Shown here: in pieces, positions 23,855 to 32,458 of the stretch
How the letters are laid out: each line of letters begins with the position of its first letter
How positions within the stretch are numbered: the stretch's first letter is position 1
From: Actinobacteria bacterium HGW-Actinobacteria-1
GTDB taxonomy: Bacteria; Actinomycetota; Coriobacteriia; Anaerosomatales; Anaerosomataceae
Direction of reading: 5' to 3'
Length of the DNA stretch: 64,000 bases
Assembly: GCA_002841355.1 (NCBI GenBank)
Contig: PHFB01000003.1
Location: forward strand, 145,597 to 209,596
Position numbers and translations under genes: made by a program
Notes under the pieces: generated by a model
The model's database searches: none
Told to the model about the DNA's origin: nothing
What the model saw: only the letters and a program-made list of their open reading frames with translations

Positions 23855-24812
23855 GCGGACAGGACTGACGATCGGGACGCGGGGTAGCAAGCTCGCGCTC
23901 TGGCAGTCGGAGTACATCAAAGCGAAGGTCGAAGAGATCACCGGGCTTCCGGTGTGCCTCGAGATCATCAAGACCACCGGCGACAAGATTCTTGACGTGC
24001 CGTTGGCGAAGGTCGGCGGGAAGGGCCTGTTCACCAAGGAGCTCGAGGTCGAGCTCATGGCCGGGACCGTGGATCTGTGCGTGCACTCCATGAAAGACGT
24101 TCCGACCGAGCTGCCCGAGGGCCTCGTGATCGCCGCGATGCCGCCGCGGGTGGATCCGCGCGACGCGATCGTCTCGGGCGCCGGGTATGACCTGGACACG
24201 CTGCCGCAGGGCGCGCGTCTGGGTACGTCATCGTTGCGCCGTCGCTCGCAGGTGAAGGCGCTGCGTCCGGACCTGGAGATCGTGGACGTCCGTGGCAACC
24301 TCGACACGCGCATGCGTAAGGCCGAGAACGGCGAGGTCGACGCGGTCATCCTGGCAAGCGCAGGCATCACGCGCATGGGCTGGGCCGATCGCATCACGCA
24401 CTACATCGACCCCGTGCAGATGACGCCGGCAGTGGGTCAGGGTGCCATCGGTATCGAGATCCGCGAGGATGACGAGTTCATGCAGAAGGTGTGCGCGGCG
24501 ATCAACGATGCCGTCACCTTCACGTGCGTGAGCGCCGAGCGCGTCGTGATGCGGTCCCTCGAGGGCGGCTGCCAGGTACCCATCGGTGCCTACGCCACGC
24601 CGACCGGGGACGGCGGCCTCACGATGGACGCGTTCGTGGGTTCGCTCGACGGCGTGACGCTTCTGCGTCACACGCTCACCGGCACGATGGCCGAGCCTGA
24701 GCTGCTCGGCGCGGCTATGGTGGACCGCATGCTCGATATGGGCGCCTCGGAGATTCTCGCCGAGATTCGCGCTGCCGGTGACGGCGGCGTGAGCACGTTG
24801 ATCCAGACCTGA
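23844..24812 (+). CDS. hemC: Hydroxymethylbilane synthase
   Basis: Joins four porphobilinogens to hydroxymethylbilane. 322 residues. The N terminus is GTRGSKLALWQSEYIK, the loop TSSLRRRSQ and the dipyrromethane cofactor cysteine in LEGGCQVPIG are clear. TTG 23844 was chosen because a GGGAG SD lies 6 nt upstream and the product then has the usual short N terminus; TTG 23811 is a less likely alternative. It overlaps the hemA 3' end by 11 nt. Confidence 0.94.
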   Translation: MGAERTGLTIGTRGSKLALWQSEYIKAKVEEITGLPVCLEIIKTTGDKILDVPLAKVGGKGLFTKELEVELMAGTVDLCVHSMKDVPTELPEGLVIAAMPPRVDPRDAIVSGAGYDLDTLPQGARLGTSSLRRRSQVKALRPDLEIVDVRGNLDTRMRKAENGEVDAVILASAGITRMGWADRITHYIDPVQMTPAVGQGAIGIEIREDDEFMQKVCAAINDAVTFTCVSAERVVMRSLEGGCQVPIGAYATPTGDGGLTMDAFVGSLDGVTLLRHTLTGTMAEPELLGAAMVDRMLDMGASEILAEIRAAGDGGVSTLIQT

Positions 24813-24860
24813 CGAACCGCGGCCGAATGCGCCGCTCGATCGAAGGAAGAAGGAGGACGG

Positions 24861-26405
24861 ATGGGTCGTCCGCTTGTATATCTCATCGGTGCCGGTCCGG
24901 GTGATCCCGGGCTCATCACCGTCAAAGGCCTCAAGTGCATCGAGGAGGCCGACGTCATCGTGTACGACTACCTCGCGAACTCGCGGTTCCTCGCGCATGC
25001 CCGCGAGGACGCCGAGGTCATCTACGTCGGCAAGAAGGGCTTCACCCAGCATGTGACGCAGGAAGAGATCAACGCCGTCATCGTGCAGAAGGCGCTTGAA
25101 GAGGGCGGCAAGACCGTTGCGCGCCTCAAGGGCGGCGACCCGTTCATCTTCGGTCGCGGCGGCGAAGAGGCGCTCGCGCTCGTGGACGCCGGCATCCGCT
25201 TTGAGGTCGTACCGGGCATCAGCTCCGGCTACGCCGCGCCGGCGTACGCGGGCATTCCCGTGACGCATCGCGGCATCACGACGGAGATGGCGTTCGTGAC
25301 CGGCCACGAGGACCCCACCAAGTCCGAGAGCGACATCGACTGGGAGCACCTCGCCAAGGGTGTGGGCACGGTGTGCTTCTTCATGGGCATCAAGAACCTC
25401 CCGAACATCGTGGAGAACCTCACCAAGTACGGTCGCCCGGCCACCACGCCGGTCGCGCTCGTGCGCTGGGGTACGACCGCGAAGCAGGAAGTACTCGTCG
25501 GCACGCTGGCCACCATCGCCCAGAAGGCGGCGGAAGTCGGCTTCAAGGCGCCGGCCATCACGGTCGTGGGCGAGGTCGTGAACCTGCGCGAGAAGCTCGC
25601 ATGGTTCGACACCCGCCCGCTCTTTGGCAAGACGGTCGTCGTGACGCGCTCGCGCGCCCAGGCCTCGGCGCTCACTGATGCGCTCGAGGATCTCGGCGCC
25701 GAGGTGCTCGAGTTCCCAGCGATCAAAGTCGTCGACCCGGAGAGCTTCGAGCCGGTCGATGACGCGATTCGCAACCTCGATCTCTACTCGTGGCTGGTGC
25801 TCACGTCGGTGAACGGCGTGGAGCGCTTCTTCGACCGCCTCGAGTACGCCGACAAGGACGCCCGTGCGCTTGCCGGCCTCCGCGTCGCGGCCATCGGCCC
25901 GGCCACCGCTGCGGCGTGCATCGCGCGCGGCGTACGCCCGGACTACGTGCCGGACGAGTACCGTGCCGAGGGCGTGCTGGAAGGCCTCTGCGAGCGCGGC
26001 GTGGGCGCCGGCACCAACGTGCTGCTCGCCCGTGCGCTCGAAGCGCGCGAAGTGCTGCCCGAGAAGCTCCGCGAACGCGGTGCGCGCGTGGATGTCGTTC
26101 CGGTGTACCGTACGATCGTGGGCGAGGGCGAGCCCGGCGTGCTGGATCGACTACGCGACGGTGACATCGATGCGGTGACGTTCACGTCATCCTCGACGGT
26201 CACGAACTTCATCACGCTCACTGAAGGCATCGACCTTGCTGATGCACTGAAGGGCGCGCTTGTGGCGTCCATCGGCCCGATCACCTCGGACACGGCGCGT
26301 GCAGCCGGTCTGACGGTCGGCGTCGAGGCTGAGGAGTACACGATTCCGGGGCTCGTGACAGCCGTTGCGAAGCACTTCGGGGTCGACGTGGACGAGGACG
26401 AATAG
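24861..26405 (+). CDS. cobA-hemD: Uroporphyrinogen-III C-methyltransferase / uroporphyrinogen-III synthase fusion
   Basis: Bifunctional enzyme of 514 residues. The N half (about 1-245) is a SAM uroporphyrinogen-III methyltransferase with GAGPGDPGLITVKG, the P-loop-like KGGDPFIFGRGGEEA and PGISSGYAAPAYAGIPVTHR. The C half (about 255-514) is HemD, starting at TVVVTRSRAQASALTDAL and containing VLTSVNGVERFF and TFTSSSTVTNF. It cyclises hydroxymethylbilane and methylates the product to precorrin-2, committing flux to siroheme. ATG 24861 has the SD AGGAGG. This fusion is common in anaerobes. Confidence 0.94.
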   Translation: MGRPLVYLIGAGPGDPGLITVKGLKCIEEADVIVYDYLANSRFLAHAREDAEVIYVGKKGFTQHVTQEEINAVIVQKALEEGGKTVARLKGGDPFIFGRGGEEALALVDAGIRFEVVPGISSGYAAPAYAGIPVTHRGITTEMAFVTGHEDPTKSESDIDWEHLAKGVGTVCFFMGIKNLPNIVENLTKYGRPATTPVALVRWGTTAKQEVLVGTLATIAQKAAEVGFKAPAITVVGEVVNLREKLAWFDTRPLFGKTVVVTRSRAQASALTDALEDLGAEVLEFPAIKVVDPESFEPVDDAIRNLDLYSWLVLTSVNGVERFFDRLEYADKDARALAGLRVAAIGPATAAACIARGVRPDYVPDEYRAEGVLEGLCERGVGAGTNVLLARALEAREVLPEKLRERGARVDVVPVYRTIVGEGEPGVLDRLRDGDIDAVTFTSSSTVTNFITLTEGIDLADALKGALVASIGPITSDTARAAGLTVGVEAEEYTIPGLVTAVAKHFGVDVDEDE

Positions 26406-26441
26406 CGCCGGATTCGGCGAGAGTGAAAGGACCGCACAACC

Positions 26442-27716
26442 ATGATCGGTATCTCAAAGCTGTACTGCGGAGCCGTCGAGCCTGGCGACGTCCTGCGTTA
26501 CGACCGCGACTCGGGCAAGCTGCCGAGCGAGCTGCTCCAGTTCTCCCGCGACAAGAAGCCCGTCGTGGTGTGGAACTGCACCCAGCGCTGCAACCTCAAG
26601 TGCGTTCACTGTTACGCGCAGTCCGAGGATCGCAACTATCCCGGCGAGATGAGCACCGAAGAGGGCAAGGCCATGATCGACGACCTGGCCGCCTACGGTG
26701 CACCGGTGCTGCTCTTCTCGGGCGGCGAGCCGACCATCCGTAAGGACCTGCTCGAGCTCATGCACTACGCGAAGTCCAAGGGCATGCGCGTGGTCATCTC
26801 CACGAATGGCACGCTTATCACTGAGGAGAAGGCGAAGCAGTTCGCCGAGGTCGGCCTCTCCTACGTAGGCGTTTCGCTCGACGGTGGCCGAGAAACCCAC
26901 GACAGCTTCCGCGGTATCCCGGGCAGCTTCGACAAGGCGATCGCCGGTATCCGCAACTCGATGGCCGCCGGCATCAAGGTCGGCCTGCGTATGACCATCA
27001 ACAAGCGCAACTGGCAGGACATCCCCGAGCTCTTCAAGGTCATGCGTGAAGAGGGCATCCCGCGCGCGTGCTTCTACCACCTGGTCTACACGGGTCGCGG
27101 CTCTGAGCTCATGAAGGAAGACCTCGACCACGAGGAGACCCGCAAGGCCGTTCGCCTCATCATGGATGAGACGAAGGCCATGTTCGCCGATGGCCTCGAG
27201 CCCGAGGTCCTCACCGTCGACAACCACGCCGATGGCCCCTTCCTCTATATGGAGATGCTGAAGGAGGATCCGGAGCGTGCCGAGGATGTTCTCCAGCTTC
27301 TGCAGTGGAACCAGGGCAACTCGACCGGCAACGGCATCGGTTGCGTGAGCTGGAACGGCGAGGTCTACGCCGACCAGTTCTGGCGTCACTTCTCGCTCGG
27401 CAACGTGCGCGAGCGTCCGTTCTCGGAGATTTGGACGGATGTCTCGGGCGACACCGAGCAGTCCGAGATGATGAAGCGCCTCAAGGATAAGAAGCCGTAC
27501 GTGACCGGCCGGTGTGCCGAGTGCAAGTGGCTGCAGATCTGCGGCGGCAACTTCCGCGTGCGTGCCGAGGCTGCCACGGGCGACCTGTGGGCTCCTGATC
27601 CGGCGTGCTACCTCACTGACGAGGAGATTGGCCTGGGCGATATCGCGGACCTCGCGGATCGCGCAGAGGCCGACATGCTCGTTGGCGATGCACCCATCGG
27701 CTGCGAGGTCGACTAG
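26442..27716 (+). CDS. ahbC: 12,18-didecarboxysiroheme deacetylase AhbC (radical SAM)
   Basis: Removes the acetate groups from didecarboxysiroheme to give Fe-coproporphyrin III. 424 residues. The radical-SAM cluster motif CxxxCxxC is C50/C54/C57 (CNLKCVHC), followed by SGGEPT and a C-terminal SPASM-like cysteine set (CAECKWLQICGG). The N terminus IGISKLYCG and the LRY motif are characteristic of AhbC/NirJ rather than AhbD. It lies 36 nt after cobA-hemD. NirJ of haem d1 synthesis is the nearest alternative but no nir genes are present. Confidence 0.9.
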   Translation: MIGISKLYCGAVEPGDVLRYDRDSGKLPSELLQFSRDKKPVVVWNCTQRCNLKCVHCYAQSEDRNYPGEMSTEEGKAMIDDLAAYGAPVLLFSGGEPTIRKDLLELMHYAKSKGMRVVISTNGTLITEEKAKQFAEVGLSYVGVSLDGGRETHDSFRGIPGSFDKAIAGIRNSMAAGIKVGLRMTINKRNWQDIPELFKVMREEGIPRACFYHLVYTGRGSELMKEDLDHEETRKAVRLIMDETKAMFADGLEPEVLTVDNHADGPFLYMEMLKEDPERAEDVLQLLQWNQGNSTGNGIGCVSWNGEVYADQFWRHFSLGNVRERPFSEIWTDVSGDTEQSEMMKRLKDKKPYVTGRCAECKWLQICGGNFRVRAEAATGDLWAPDPACYLTDEEIGLGDIADLADRAEADMLVGDAPIGCEVD

Positions 27717-27751
27717 CACCAGAATGCGGTCGCAAACGGCGGTCGCAAGCG

Positions 27752-27785
27752 TTGACAAAGAGCGATTCGCTCGGCATTGTATACA
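27752..27785 (+). promoter_or_regulatory. Promoter of the tRNA-Ala gene
   Basis: A perfect -35 TTGACA (27752-27757) is followed by the AT-rich run TTGTATACA (27777-27785). TTGTAT gives a 19-bp spacer. The -10 register is uncertain. The tRNA begins 33 nt after this run. Confidence 0.5.
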
Positions 27786-27817
27786 CTTGCGCTGACCGCC
27801 TCGGTGGTCGTGCACAA

Positions 27818-27893
27818 GGGGATGTAGCTCAGCTGGGAGAGCGCTGCGTTCGCAACGCAGAGGTCGGCGGTTCGAGCCCGCTCATCTCCACCA
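27818..27893 (+). tRNA. tRNA-Ala (CGC)
   Basis: All four arms fold: acceptor GGGGATG/CATCTCC, D arm GCTC/GAGC, anticodon stem CTGCG/CGCAG with loop TTCGCAA (anticodon CGC, reads GCG), and T arm GGCGG/CCGCT with loop TTCGAGC. The discriminator is A and the CCA end is encoded. 76 nt. It is inserted between ahbC and hemB and has its own promoter. Confidence 0.97.
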
Positions 27894-27905
27894 ACGGATG
27901 CGATG

Positions 27906-27937
27906 TCGAGGCGGCCTGCACGTGCAGGCCGCCTCGA
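27906..27937 (+). terminator. 32-nt perfect palindrome, likely terminator after tRNA-Ala
   Basis: TCGAGGCGGCCTGCAC (27906-27921) is followed directly by its exact reverse complement (27922-27937), giving a stem of about 14 bp once the loop is opened. Placed 12 nt after the tRNA CCA. The trailing sequence (CTGCTTC) has no strong T run, so termination would rely on stem stability; it may act in both directions. Confidence 0.65.
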
Positions 27938-28016
27938 CTGCTTCAATCGGCCGGCAGGCCGCAGGGTCATGTAGGTGTGGCGACATGGGGTCGCACAGGA
28001 TGAGGGGAGCGGTTCG

Positions 28017-28229
28017 ATGACCGGTAGCGCCAACGAGTTTCTGACGTGGTTCAACTCCTGGGGCAACGTGATCTTCGTGGTCGCCCAGATCCTGTTCTGG
28101 ACCGCCATCGGCTTCGCGGCCGTGTACGGCTCACTGGCGTACAAGCGCCTGGTGGATCACAACACCGGCGTACACGCTGCGCCGCCCGTTGCACCGATGA
28201 CCGTCAAGATCGACGAATTCGTCGAGTAG
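28017..28229 (+). CDS. Small single-span membrane protein in the haem cluster
   Basis: 70 residues, unrecognised. An aromatic N terminus (FLTWFNSWG) leads into one membrane helix (about 17-38, [21 protein letters not shown]), then a basic stretch (YKRLVDHN) and a Pro/acidic tail. ATG 28017 has the SD GAGGGGAG at good spacing, arguing for real translation. It lies 47 nt before hemB. The architecture recalls CcmD/CcoQ-type accessory peptides; a role in anchoring haem enzymes is only a guess. Confidence 0.65.
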   Translation: MTGSANEFLTWFNSWGNVIFVVAQILFWTAIGFAAVYGSLAYKRLVDHNTGVHAAPPVAPMTVKIDEFVE

Positions 28230-28276
28230 CAGTGCCCACGGGCCGCGTGCCCGTACCCGATCAGCCGGAGGTTGCC

Positions 28277-29257
28277 ATGCAGTTCCCCACGTACCGGCCG
28301 CGCCGTTTGCGGCGGACCGAGACGCTGCGCGCGATGGTGCGCGAGACGTCGCTTGATGCGAACGATTTCATCTACCCGCTCTTCGTCGAGTTCGGCGTGG
28401 GCGTGCGTCGTGAGGTCGCCTCGATGCCCGGCGTCTTCAACATCTCGCTCGACCAGCTGCCCGCCGAGATCGACGAGCTCAAAGCACTCGGCATTCCGGC
28501 CGTGATCCTGTTCGGCAATCCCGACACCAAGGACGAGGCCGGCAGCGGCGCCTATGCCGAGGACGGCATCATCCAGCAGGCGATCCAGGCCATCAAGGCG
28601 CATGACCCCGAGTTCTACGTGATCACAGACGTATGCATGTGTGAGTACACCTCGCACGGGCACTGTGGCGCGCTCGACGACAACGGCTGCGTTATGAACG
28701 ATGTCACGCTCGAGATGCTCGCGCAGACCGCCGTGAGCCACGCCGAGGCGGGCGCCGATATGGTCGCCCCGAGCGACATGATGGACGGACGCGTGGCCGC
28801 GATCCGTGCGGCACTCGACGCCGAGGGCTTCAGCGAGGTGCCGATCATGGCGTACTCGGCCAAGTATGCGAGCGCGTACTACGGGCCGTTCCGCGATGCC
28901 GCCAACAGCGCGCCGACCTTCGGTGATCGCAAGGGGTACCAGATGGATCCCGCCAATGGCGAGGAGGCGCTCCGTGAGACCGCCCTCGATATCGAGGAGG
29001 GTGCCGACATCGTCATGGTGAAGCCGGCGCTCGCGTATATGGACATCATCCGCCGGGTGAAAGACGAATTCGGCTACCCCACGTGTGCCTACAATGTGAG
29101 CGGCGAGTACGCCCTCGTGAAGGCCGCCGCCGGAAATGGCTGGATCGACGAGCGCCGTGTGGTGCTCGAGACGCTTCTCGGCTTCAAGCGCGCCGGAGCG
29201 GACCTCATCATCACGTATCACGCCAAGGACGCCGCACGTTGGCTCAAGGAAGGCTAG
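28277..29257 (+). CDS. hemB: Delta-aminolevulinic acid dehydratase (porphobilinogen synthase)
   Basis: Condenses two 5-aminolevulinates to porphobilinogen. 326 residues. The catalytic zinc site is present as the Cys-rich [14 protein letters not shown] motif, and the two active-site lysines are in YSAKYAS and [11 protein letters not shown] 28277 has the SD CGGAGG; longer in-frame starts run through the preceding small gene and were rejected. It ends 7 nt before ahbD. Confidence 0.96.
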   Translation: MQFPTYRPRRLRRTETLRAMVRETSLDANDFIYPLFVEFGVGVRREVASMPGVFNISLDQLPAEIDELKALGIPAVILFGNPDTKDEAGSGAYAEDGIIQQAIQAIKAHDPEFYVITDVCMCEYTSHGHCGALDDNGCVMNDVTLEMLAQTAVSHAEAGADMVAPSDMMDGRVAAIRAALDAEGFSEVPIMAYSAKYASAYYGPFRDAANSAPTFGDRKGYQMDPANGEEALRETALDIEEGADIVMVKPALAYMDIIRRVKDEFGYPTCAYNVSGEYALVKAAAGNGWIDERRVVLETLLGFKRAGADLIITYHAKDAARWLKEG

Positions 29258-29264
29258 GAACCGC

Positions 29265-30611
29265 ATGGCTGACAACGTAGGCAACGCCGACGCACGCCCC
29301 GACCTGGAACTCGAAGAGGAGTTCGGGGACGAGCGTCCCACAATAGACGAGCAGGAGATGGCAGACGCCGAGAAGGGCTGCGGCCAGACCGCCATCGGCA
29401 TGCCGATGGGGCATCCCGCAGGCGTCCCGATGACCGGTGGCCATCCGGGTGGCCATCCGGGCGGCACGCAGCGCCACGGTGGCGCGCGCTCGATGGGCTT
29501 CCGGCCCGGCGGCGGCGAGGCGGCTGCCGCGTATGAGGCGCGGACCGGCATCAAGGCACCGCGCATCATCGCGTGGGAGATCACGCGCTCCTGTAATCTC
29601 TCGTGCGCGCACTGTCGCGCGGCCGCCGAGTTCGGGCACTACCACGGCGAGCTCTCGCTCGACCAGATCAAGAGCAACATCGACGACATCGTCACCATCA
29701 CGAACCCGATCATCATCCTCACCGGCGGCGAGCCGCTCATGCGGCCCGACATCTGGGAGATCATCGACTATGCGCACGAGAAGGGTGCCATGCCGGTCAT
29801 CGGCACGAACGCCACGCTCATCACAGACGAGATCGCCGCGAAGATGGCCGAGCACAAGATCCCGCGCATCTCGGTCAGTGTCGACTTTCCAACAGCCGAG
29901 GAGCATGACGCGTTCCGCGGCCAGGTCGGGTGCTTCGACTCCACCATCGAGGGCATCAAGATCGCCAAGCGTCACGGCGTTGGTGTGCAGATCAACATGA
30001 CCGTCACCACGCTCAACTACAAGAAGGTCGAAGCGGTCCACGACCTCGCTGAATCGCTCGGCGTGGATGCCTTCCACATCTTCATGCTGGTGCCGACCGG
30101 CCGAGGCGAGGACCTGCTCGACAAGGAGCTGCCGCCCGAGGACTACGAGGCCGTGCTGGAGTGGGCGTACGAGCGCCAGAAGACGTCGCCTTTGCACTTC
30201 AAGCCTACCGACGCGCCGCACTACTACCGCATCATCCGCCAGAAGGCGAAGGCCGAAGGTAAGAAGGTCACGCGCGAGGAGTACGGCCTCGATGCGATGA
30301 CGCGCGGGTGCCTCGGCGGTATCACCTTCTGCTTCATCAGCCACGTGGGCGATATCCAGCCGTGCGGCTACTTCGACATGCAGCTCGGCAACGTGAAAGA
30401 GCAGCCGTTCAGCCAGATATGGACAGAGTCCAAGGTCTTCAACGAGCTGCGCGACTACTCGCTCCTCAAGGGCAAGTGCGGCGCCTGCGAGTACAAGGCC
30501 GTCTGTGGCGGCTGCCGGGCGCGAGCGCTTTCGGTGACCGGCGACTATCTCGCCGAGGAGCCCTACTGCGTGTATGTGCCTGCGTCCATGCGACCGGATT
30601 GCGAGGAGTAG
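29265..30611 (+). CDS. ahbD: Haem b synthase AhbD (radical SAM) with a Gly/His-Pro-rich N-terminal extension
   Basis: Converts Fe-coproporphyrin III to haem b by two oxidative decarboxylations. 448 residues. The cluster motif is C110/C114/C117 (CNLSCAHC), then TGGEPLM, a DAPHYYR segment, TRGCLGGITFCFISHVGDIQPCGY, and the auxiliary-cluster motif CGACEYKAVCGGCRARA. These match AhbD rather than AhbC. The catalytic part starts near residue 97. The first 95 residues are an acidic then Gly/Met/His-rich extension with three GHP triplets (49-51, 59-61, 63-65), absent from typical AhbD. Start ATG 29265 follows hemB by 7 nt. Confidence 0.9.
   Translation: MADNVGNADARPDLELEEEFGDERPTIDEQEMADAEKGCGQTAIGMPMGHPAGVPMTGGHPGGHPGGTQRHGGARSMGFRPGGGEAAAAYEARTGIKAPRIIAWEITRSCNLSCAHCRAAAEFGHYHGELSLDQIKSNIDDIVTITNPIIILTGGEPLMRPDIWEIIDYAHEKGAMPVIGTNATLITDEIAAKMAEHKIPRISVSVDFPTAEEHDAFRGQVGCFDSTIEGIKIAKRHGVGVQINMTVTTLNYKKVEAVHDLAESLGVDAFHIFMLVPTGRGEDLLDKELPPEDYEAVLEWAYERQKTSPLHFKPTDAPHYYRIIRQKAKAEGKKVTREEYGLDAMTRGCLGGITFCFISHVGDIQPCGYFDMQLGNVKEQPFSQIWTESKVFNELRDYSLLKGKCGACEYKAVCGGCRARALSVTGDYLAEEPYCVYVPASMRPDCEE
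29436..29459 (+). repeat. 12-bp tandem direct repeat within ahbD
   Basis: GGTGGCCATCCG occurs twice in exact tandem (29436-29447 and 29448-29459) and encodes part of the GGHPGGHPGG segment. It keeps the reading frame and probably arose by slippage. Confidence 0.85.
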
Positions 30612-30613
30612 CG

Positions 30614-31633
30614 GTGGCCCTGGCCGAACTCACCGACCTCGATCGCCTGGTGCTCGATCGCATCCAGGCGTCGTTCCCCGTCGCGTCACGTCCGTTCGCA
30701 ACGCTTGCGAAGGACTTCGGCGTGGCCGAAGCCGACGTGCTTGCGAGCGTGCGCGGCCTGAAGTCCTCGGGCGTCATCCGGCGCATCGGCGCGATCTTCG
30801 ACTCGCACCGCCTCGGCTACAAGAGCACGCTTTGCGCGATTGCCGTGCCCGAGGAGCGCATCGAGGAAGTGGCGGCGCTCATCTCGGAGTACCCGAACGT
30901 CACGCACAACTACGAGCGCGAGGACCGCTACAACGTGTGGTTCACGCTCATCGCGCATTCGCCCGCGCGCGTGCAGGCGATTCTCGATGAGATCGCCGAG
31001 CGGACCGGCATCGATGACATCCTCGACCTGCCGGCGATCCGCCTGTTCAAGATCAAGGTCGACTTCGACTTCACCGGGGAGCGCGGCGAGCGCGTGGAGG
31101 CCCCGCCCACCACGAAGCCTGCCGAGACCGAGGCGGTGGAGCTCTCTCGCGAGGAGAAGGCGCTCGCCCGGCTGCTACAGGCCGACCTGCATGTCGTGGA
31201 GCGACCGTTCCTGGAGCTGGCGAAAACGCTCACCGAGTGCGGCTACGACGTCGACGAGGCGTGGGTGCTCGAGCGCACGCGCGAGTGGGTCGACGCCCGC
31301 GTCATCAGGCGGTTCGGCGCTGCGATCCGCCATCACCGCACCGGCTTCTCGGCCAACGCGATGGGTGTGTGGCATGCCTCTGAGGAACGCGTAGAGGAAG
31401 TTGGCAGGATCATGGCATCGTTCCCCGAGGCGAGCCACGTCTACCAGCGCCCGAGCGCGCCCACGTGGCCGGCGAACCTCTATACGATGATCCACGGACG
31501 CAGCCGCGAGGACGTCGAGGCGACCGCCGATCGCATCCGGGAAGCCACCGGTCTTGAGGCGCCCCGCCTGCTGTACTCTGTACGGGAGTTCAAGAAGACA
31601 TCGATGAAGTACTTCGCCGAGGGAGACAGCTAG
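30614..31633 (+). CDS. ahbAB: Siroheme decarboxylase, AhbA-AhbB fusion
   Basis: Decarboxylates siroheme to 12,18-didecarboxysiroheme. 339 residues holding two AsnC/Lrp-like units in tandem, where AhbA and AhbB are usually separate proteins of about 150-170 residues. Unit 1 (about 1-155) has the GVIRRIGAIFDSHRLGY helix and the active-site region VTHNYEREDRYNVWFT. Unit 2 (about 178-335) has RVIRRFGAAIRHHRTGF and SHVYQRP...WPANLYTMIHG. A linker of about 25 residues rich in Pro/Thr/Glu joins them. GTG 30614 starts 2 nt after the ahbD stop. It is the last gene of the haem block. Confidence 0.88.
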   Translation: MALAELTDLDRLVLDRIQASFPVASRPFATLAKDFGVAEADVLASVRGLKSSGVIRRIGAIFDSHRLGYKSTLCAIAVPEERIEEVAALISEYPNVTHNYEREDRYNVWFTLIAHSPARVQAILDEIAERTGIDDILDLPAIRLFKIKVDFDFTGERGERVEAPPTTKPAETEAVELSREEKALARLLQADLHVVERPFLELAKTLTECGYDVDEAWVLERTREWVDARVIRRFGAAIRHHRTGFSANAMGVWHASEERVEEVGRIMASFPEASHVYQRPSAPTWPANLYTMIHGRSREDVEATADRIREATGLEAPRLLYSVREFKKTSMKYFAEGDS

Positions 31634-31645
31634 GATCTCCCCGGC

Positions 31646-32458
31646 TTGTCGAGACGGAGCGTGGGCGGCACTTTGGGCGGAACGACTGCTCGGACGATTC
31701 GACACATCGAGGTCGTCCTCCCGGCGTTCAACGAGTCACGCTCCATCGGTGACCTTATAGCGCGCGTGTCGACCGTGCTTCGCGACGCCGGCTTCGATTA
31801 CAGCATCCTGGTCGTCGACGATGGCAGTGCCGACACGACCGCCGAGGACGCACGCCGTGCCGGCGAGGGACTGCCGGTGCGGGTCGTGAGCAACGAGCGC
31901 AATCTCGGGCTCGGGCGAACCATCGCGCGCGGGCTTCGCATGGCAAGCGAGCAGGCGGCTCCCGGCGACGTGATCGTGACGCTCGACGCCGACCTCACGC
32001 AGGATCCCGTGTACATCCCGTCCATGGCCGAGGCGTACCTTGGCGGCTGCGACGTCGTCATCGCATCGCGCTTCCGTCCCGGCTCCCAGGTGCACGGTCT
32101 CTCGGCGTTTCGGAAGGCCATGACGGCCGGTGCACGTATCGGCTGCACGATCGCGCTCAACGTGCCCGGCGTCCGCGACTACAGCTGCGGATTCCGGCTC
32201 TACGACGCGCCGATGCTCCGCGAGATGTTCGCGCGTCACGGCGACGACTTCGTGCTGCAGAACGGCTTCGCGTGCATGGTCGAGATCCTCGGCAAGCTGC
32301 GTCGTCGCGCGACCATTTGCGAGGTGCCGTTCGAGTTGCACTACGAAGCGAAGCGCAGCGCCAGCACCATGCACGTTTGGCGCACGGTCGGCCAGTACGT
32401 TGACGTGGTGCGCGACGTGCACCGCTTCGAGGCCGCTGAGCGCAGGACGCAGCGATGA
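31646..32458 (+). CDS. GT2 polyprenyl-phosphate sugar synthase (DPM1/ArnC-like)
   Basis: About 270 residues. GT-A fold motifs are EVVLPAFNESRSIGDLI, VVDDGSADTT and the metal-binding TLDADLTQDP. No C-terminal membrane helices are seen, as in DPM1-type enzymes. Start is uncertain: TTG 31646, GTG 31661 and TTG 31673 are possible and none has a strong SD. It overlaps by 4 nt the first of two small DMT transporter genes, so it probably makes a lipid-linked sugar that they flip and the GT39 enzyme downstream uses. Confidence 0.8.
   Translation: MSRRSVGGTLGGTTARTIRHIEVVLPAFNESRSIGDLIARVSTVLRDAGFDYSILVVDDGSADTTAEDARRAGEGLPVRVVSNERNLGLGRTIARGLRMASEQAAPGDVIVTLDADLTQDPVYIPSMAEAYLGGCDVVIASRFRPGSQVHGLSAFRKAMTAGARIGCTIALNVPGVRDYSCGFRLYDAPMLREMFARHGDDFVLQNGFACMVEILGKLRRRATICEVPFELHYEAKRSASTMHVWRTVGQYVDVVRDVHRFEAAERRTQR

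Noticed and set aside
26454..27815. Minus-strand frame opposite ahbC reaching toward the tRNA
   Set aside because: Antisense shadow of a radical-SAM gene; no start signal and no recognisable domain.
27906..27937. Palindrome after the tRNA as a phage attachment site
   Set aside because: No integrase, no duplicate of the tRNA 3' end and no foreign-looking genes nearby. A terminator is simpler.
26442..30611. nirJ-type haem d1 synthesis instead of haem b synthesis
   Set aside because: No nirS, nirF or nirN is present, and the two radical-SAM proteins match AhbC and AhbD in their N-terminal and auxiliary-cluster motifs.
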